Assembly (NCBI RefSeq): GCF_000011105.1
Contig: NC_000961.1
Coordinates: forward strand, 423,940-487,939
Length of the DNA: 64,000 nucleotides
Direction: 5' to 3'
DNA from: Pyrococcus horikoshii OT3
Lineage (GTDB): Archaea; Methanobacteriota_B; Thermococci; Thermococcales; Thermococcaceae
This document shows positions 57,997 through 64,000 of this stretch, in pieces; position 1 is the first letter of the stretch; the number at the start of each line of letters is the position of its first letter. The notes under the pieces are model-generated. The model had not been told where the DNA came from. It did no database searches and worked only from the letters and a program-made list of their open reading frames with translations. Both the position numbers and the translations under genes were made by a program.

Positions 57997-58052
57997 AACC
58001 TTGGTAATTCAAATTTACTTTATAAGAGTTTTGGAAATGGTTTTAACTTGTG

Positions 58053-58082
58053 GGGGTGCAAGTAACTTGCAGGGGTGCAAGT
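58053..58082 (+). promoter_or_regulatory. Palindromic operator candidate before the ATPase gene
   Basis: TGCAAGTAACTTGCA at 58057-58071 is a perfect inverted repeat with seven-base arms and a one-base centre. GGGGTGCAAGT occurs twice, at 58053-58063 and 58072-58082; the second copy supplies the ribosome binding site and runs to the ATG at 58084. TATA-like ACTTTATAAGAG lies at about 58017-58028. A protein bound to the palindrome would block transcription or translation. Confidence 0.55.
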
Positions 58083-58083
58083 T

Positions 58084-59163
58084 ATGCTCTTTTCACCCTA
58101 TCCAAAGGTTAAGAGGGAAGAGTTATTTGACAGGGAGAAGGAGCTAAAAGAGATTGAAGAAGCCGTGAAAAGAGGTGAGAGGCTACTCCTCCTCCTAGGC
58201 CCTAGGAGAATCGGGAAAAGCTCGATCCTAAACGTGGCCCTAAGCGAGCTTCCCTATCCCTCAGTCAAGGTTGACGTTAGGAAGGTTTACTCAGAATACT
58301 CGTCGGTAAACCGCTATATCATTGGCAAGATGCTTCTTTCAGCATTAAGAGGGAGAAAGAGACTTTTTGAAGAGGCTAGGATGTTCCTGGAAAAGGTTAA
58401 GGGGGTAAGAATATCAGGGGTTAACATTGAGATAAATCCAAAGGGTTTCTCACTCGCGGAACTCCTCGAGGTTCTAAATGAATACGGATCCGAAAAGGGT
58501 AGGATCATAATAGCCTTTGACGAAGCTCAGTACCTCCGCTTTGGAGGTGCGACAAGGTACGATGGAATAATAGCTTACGCAATTGATAACCTTGAGAACT
58601 TGACCTTCATTTTAACTGGATCCGAGGTGGGTTTACTCTACGACTTTCTCAAGTTTGAGGATCCTAAAGCTCCCCTCTTTGGAAGGTACCATCATGATAT
58701 TTTCATTCAAAGGTTCTCAAGTGATATGAGCCTAGAATTTTTAATGGCCGGATTTAGGGAAGCAGGGGTTGAAGTTGAGAGGAGGGAACTCGAGAAGGCC
58801 GTGGAAGAGCTCGATGGAATTCCTGGGTGGCTAGCCCTCTACGGCTATATAAGGGTTACGAAGAAGTTGAATCATGAAGATTGTATGTTGGAGGTCATTA
58901 AGGAAGCCAGTAGCATCGTGAACAAAGAGCTTTCTAGGCTTTTCTCCTACAGCCCCAGGTATCGTTTCATATTAAAGGCCATCGCCCTGGGTTACTCCAG
59001 GTGGAGGGATATCAAGGATTACTTGACTCTGAAGGTTGGTCCAATAAATGACGCTAACTTTTCAAAATTGCTGGATAATCTGGTTAAGCACGGATACGTT
59101 GAGAGGAGGGATGGGAGGTACGTCATTACCGATCCAGTACTGAGGAAGGTTTTATCCCTGTAA
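58084..59163 (+). CDS. AAA ATPase of the archaeal ATPase_2 (COG1672) family
   Basis: This 359-residue P-loop protein has LFDREKELKEIEEAV, Walker A LLGPRRIGKSSIL, Walker B GRIIIAFDEAQYLRFGG, sensor segment FILTGSEVGLLYDFL and a C-terminal winged helix (SKLLDNLVKHGYVERRDG). This STAND-related family is expanded in Pyrococcus and its roles are unknown. GTG 58075 also opens the frame, but GGGGTG positions the ATG 58084. It has its own palindromic promoter. Confidence 0.88.
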   Translation: MLFSPYPKVKREELFDREKELKEIEEAVKRGERLLLLLGPRRIGKSSILNVALSELPYPSVKVDVRKVYSEYSSVNRYIIGKMLLSALRGRKRLFEEARMFLEKVKGVRISGVNIEINPKGFSLAELLEVLNEYGSEKGRIIIAFDEAQYLRFGGATRYDGIIAYAIDNLENLTFILTGSEVGLLYDFLKFEDPKAPLFGRYHHDIFIQRFSSDMSLEFLMAGFREAGVEVERRELEKAVEELDGIPGWLALYGYIRVTKKLNHEDCMLEVIKEASSIVNKELSRLFSYSPRYRFILKAIALGYSRWRDIKDYLTLKVGPINDANFSKLLDNLVKHGYVERRDGRYVITDPVLRKVLSL

Positions 59164-59258
59164 TTCAACTAGAGAATTCGAACGTGTCCTGACTCATTAA
59201 TTCATACCAAGAACGAAACCCTTATAAACCCTCTTTAGATGAGTAAGTAACGGCTCGT

Positions 59259-59336
59259 GCGGTGGTAGTCTAGCCTGGCCTAGGACGCCACCCTGCCAAG
59301 GTGGAGACCCGGGTTCAAATCCCGGCCACCGCACCA
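59259..59336 (+). tRNA. tRNA-Gly (anticodon GCC)
   Basis: Acceptor GCGGTGG pairs with CCACCGC. The anticodon loop CTGCCAA within CCACC/GGTGG gives GCC (Gly). The T arm has GGTTCAAATCC and CCA is encoded. TATA-like CTTATAAAC lies at 59221-59229, and a TTTTTT tract at 59341-59346 follows. Confidence 0.97.
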
Positions 59337-59389
59337 CAACTTTTTTCTCCGAAGTTTTTATAAAATCATTCCGCAATATCTTCTCGGGT

Positions 59390-59467
59390 GCCCCGGTGGC
59401 CTAGCCTGGATAGGGCGCGAGGCTGCGGACCTCGAGGTCCGGGGTTCAAATCCCCGCCGGGGCGCCA
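59390..59467 (+). tRNA. tRNA-Arg (anticodon GCG)
   Basis: Acceptor GCCCCGG pairs with CCGGGGC. The anticodon loop CTGCGGA in CGAGG/CCTCG gives GCG (Arg, codon CGC). The T arm has GGTTCAAATCC and CCA is encoded. TATA-like TTTTTATAAAA lies at about 59355-59364, about 30 bases upstream. Confidence 0.96.
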
Positions 59468-59518
59468 ACTCCCCTAGCCTTATAAGGGGGATCACCTTCT
59501 ATTGACATGGTGAACTCC

Positions 59519-60780
59519 ATGGATTGTGGAAGGGATTACTGCGTGAAAGATCTATCCCTCGCTGACGAAGGGTGGAAGAAAATTGATTGGGTTTCTCGCT
59601 TCATGCCCGTTCTTCAGCACATAAGGAGGGAATTTGAGGAGAAAAAGCCCTTCAAGGGTGTAAGGATAGCGGCCACCCTCCACCTGGAGATGAAAACCGC
59701 TTTCCTTCTGCTTACTTTAAAGGCCGGAGGCGCTGAAGTCTCTGCAGCGGCAAGCAATCCTTTAAGCACCCAGGATGATGTTGTAGCCGCTCTGGCAAAA
59801 GCTGGAGTTAAGGTTTACGCAATAAGGGGCGAGAGCAAGGAACAATACTACGAGTTCATGCACAAGGCCCTCGACATAAGGCCGAACATAATAATTGATG
59901 ATGGAGCGGATATGATAAGCCTAGTTCACAAGGAGAGGCAAGAATTACTAGATGAGATCTGGGGAGGTAGTGAGGAAACTACAACTGGGGTTATAAGGCT
60001 TAGGGCCATGGAAAGGGATGGTGTCCTTAGGTTCTCGGTTATAGCCGTGAACGACTCCTACATGAAGTACCTCTTCGACAACCGCTATGGAACGGGTCAA
60101 TCAACCTGGGATGGGGTCATGAGGGCTACAAACCTCTTAATCGCTGGGAAGAACGTGGTAGTTGTAGGCTATGGCTGGTGCGGAAGAGGGATAGCCATGC
60201 GCGCCCGTGGGCTGGGTGCAACGGTAATAGTCGTTGAGGTTGATCCCATAAAAGCTCTTGAAGCCAGGATGGATGGCTTCCTGGTCATGAACATGAAGGA
60301 AGCTGCTAAGATAGGGGATATATTCATAACCGCAACCGGGGATATAAAGTGCATCCGCAGGGAGCACTTCGAGCTCATGAAGGATGGTGCGATAATGGCC
60401 AACGCTGGGCACTTCGACGTTGAGATATGGAAGCCCGATCTCGAGGAGCTCGCCGTCGAGATCAGCAATCCAAGGCCGAACGTAACCGAGTATAAGCTTA
60501 AAGATGGTAGGAGGCTGTACCTATTAGCTGACGGAAGGTTGGTGAACCTGGTTGCTGCTGACGGTCATCCTGCTGAGATAATGGATATGAGCTTTGCCCT
60601 TCAAGCTAAAGCAGCTGAGTACATAAAGGATAACCATGGAAAGCTGGAACCTAGAGTTTACATTCTACCGAGAGAGATAGATGAGATGGTGGCCAGGATA
60701 AAGCTAGCATCAATGGGAATTGAAATTGAAGAACTCACGGAGGAGCAGAAGAAGTACCTAGAAAGCTGGGAGCACGGAAC

Positions 60781-60784
<4 letters not shown>
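59519..60784 (+). CDS. ahcY: S-adenosyl-L-homocysteine hydrolase
   Basis: This 421-residue enzyme splits S-adenosylhomocysteine to adenosine and homocysteine, using bound NAD. Marks are [41 protein letters not shown], the NAD site [16 protein letters not shown] and [16 protein letters not shown]. Archaeal members lack the long insertion of bacterial ones, as here. ATG 59519 is preceded by GGTGA inside an earlier in-frame ATG at 59507; the family N-terminus is MDC. TATA-like CCTTATAAG lies at 59477-59485. Confidence 0.95.
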
Positions 60785-63496
<2,712 letters not shown>

Positions 63497-63635
63497 ATTT
63501 ACTCCCTCTAAACTTTCTTCACTTCATGTATTTAAGGTTTCTTTGAGTTGAATAATGCCCAACATATCAACGAAATCTTTATTAGTTTTGCATGCAATAT
63601 TAAGAATAGGTAAAAAATACCCAGGGTGGGGACTA

Positions 63636-63962
63636 ATGCCGCCAGTGATAGATCCTCACGTCTTACGATCACTCCACCGCAGCGAGCTGAGGAGAAGGAT
63701 CCTCCAGTACCTTTACGAGATTTACCCATCAGCTACTTACCTAAGCGAGATAGCTAGGGTTGTAGGTTCCGATCCATCGAACGTTAGGGGAGCTCTCGTG
63801 GGTTTGGGGAACCGTTACAATGGTGAGAGCTCCCTCGTTTACCTCGGTTTGGTTGAGGAGATAAGGAATAACGGGTTCAAATACTACAGGCTAACCGAGT
63901 ACGGGAAAAAGGTTGTTGAGATGCTGAGGGATTATCAGGCATACTACAGAAAGTTCATGTGA
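63636..63962 (+). CDS. Winged-helix DNA-binding protein
   Basis: This 108-residue protein has RSELRRRILQYLYEIYPSAT, LSEIARVVGSDPSNVRGALVG (recognition helix) and a wing ending YRLTEYGKKVVEML. It is a small transcription regulator typical of Thermococcales. ATG 63636 follows AGGGTGGGG; the frame is open upstream to 63555 without a good start. A second gene begins ten bases after it. Confidence 0.85.
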   Translation: MPPVIDPHVLRSLHRSELRRRILQYLYEIYPSATYLSEIARVVGSDPSNVRGALVGLGNRYNGESSLVYLGLVEEIRNNGFKYYRLTEYGKKVVEMLRDYQAYYRKFM

Positions 63963-63972
63963 GGTGTTTGAG

Positions 63973-64000
63973 ATGGGAATCCAGGAGCTTGTTAAAACCA
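63973..64000 (+). CDS. Start of a gene cut by the window end
   Basis: ATG 63973 is preceded by GAGGTG at 63961-63966 at good spacing, and nine codons (MGIQELVKT) are visible before the window ends. Probably co-transcribed with the winged-helix gene. Nothing can be said of the function. Confidence 0.5.

Overview
The window is from a hyperthermophilic archaeon of the Thermococcales, almost certainly Pyrococcus and most like P. horikoshii. The reasons are the gene content (diacetylchitobiose deacetylase, exo-beta-D-glucosaminidase, TET1-type M42 peptidase, SerK, stomatin/short NfeD pair, DUF257 proteins), GGTGA/GGAGG ribosome binding sites a few bases before ATG, GTG or TTG starts, AT-rich TATA elements and intron-free tRNA genes with encoded CCA. 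The species comes from memory of protein sequences, not from a search.

Layout. (1) 1-3169: the end of a SAM-cleaving DUF62 gene, NMN adenylyltransferase, a small KH-like protein, a gene-poor stretch with a probable IS605 relic, and an M32 carboxypeptidase. (2) 3269-8444: a beta-CASP metallo-hydrolase, then about 3.5 kb of mostly decayed accessory DNA ending at tRNA-Gln. It holds one intact ribbon-helix-helix/PIN toxin-antitoxin pair and at least four broken genes, including a second PCNA cut to its N-terminal domain and a disrupted DUF365-like gene. (3) 8585-9897: stomatin and short NfeD. (4) 9869-24950: chemotaxis. A minus-strand operon (receptor without a sensor domain, CheW, coiled-coil membrane protein, Ca/Na exchanger, zinc-ribbon protein) diverges from a plus-strand operon cheR-cheY-cheB-cheA-cheC-cheC2-cheD-receptor-unknown-cheF. 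(5) 24925-27388: glycerate 2-kinase and a Pab1020-type RNA ligase. (6) 27499-39676: a chitooligosaccharide/glucosamine locus with deacetylase, GH1 glycosidase coupled to a VapBC pair, oligosaccharide/peptide-type ABC importer, glucosamine-6-phosphate deaminase and exo-glucosaminidase. No chitinase lies here, so imported short oligosaccharides are the probable substrate. (7) 39673-50331: RIO2 kinase, a DUF835 membrane protein, a P-loop kinase, a TSUP transporter, TET1 aminopeptidase, a 2-hydroxyacid dehydrogenase, a tandem DUF257 pair, MoaB, an orphan metal-binding lipoprotein-like protein and an OBG-family GTPase. (8) 50332-57127: translation and folding genes (prefoldin alpha and beta, LX, aIF6, L31e and an unlisted 51-codon L39e), SerK, a DHH phosphoesterase, a tRNA-binding protein and a cupin. 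(9) 57124-64000: two ATPase_2-type ATPases, tRNA-Gly, tRNA-Arg, S-adenosylhomocysteinase, a HEAT-like protein, a long coiled coil and a winged-helix protein.

Best leads: the half-PCNA fossil in a decayed island beside tRNA-Gln; a shared C-terminal module in two unknown membrane-anchored coiled-coil proteins, one in each chemotaxis operon; tandem P2-like domains in CheA; a receptor whose dCache domain matches the amino-acid-binding motif residue for residue in spacing; and a perfect palindrome between the promoter and start of an ATPase gene.
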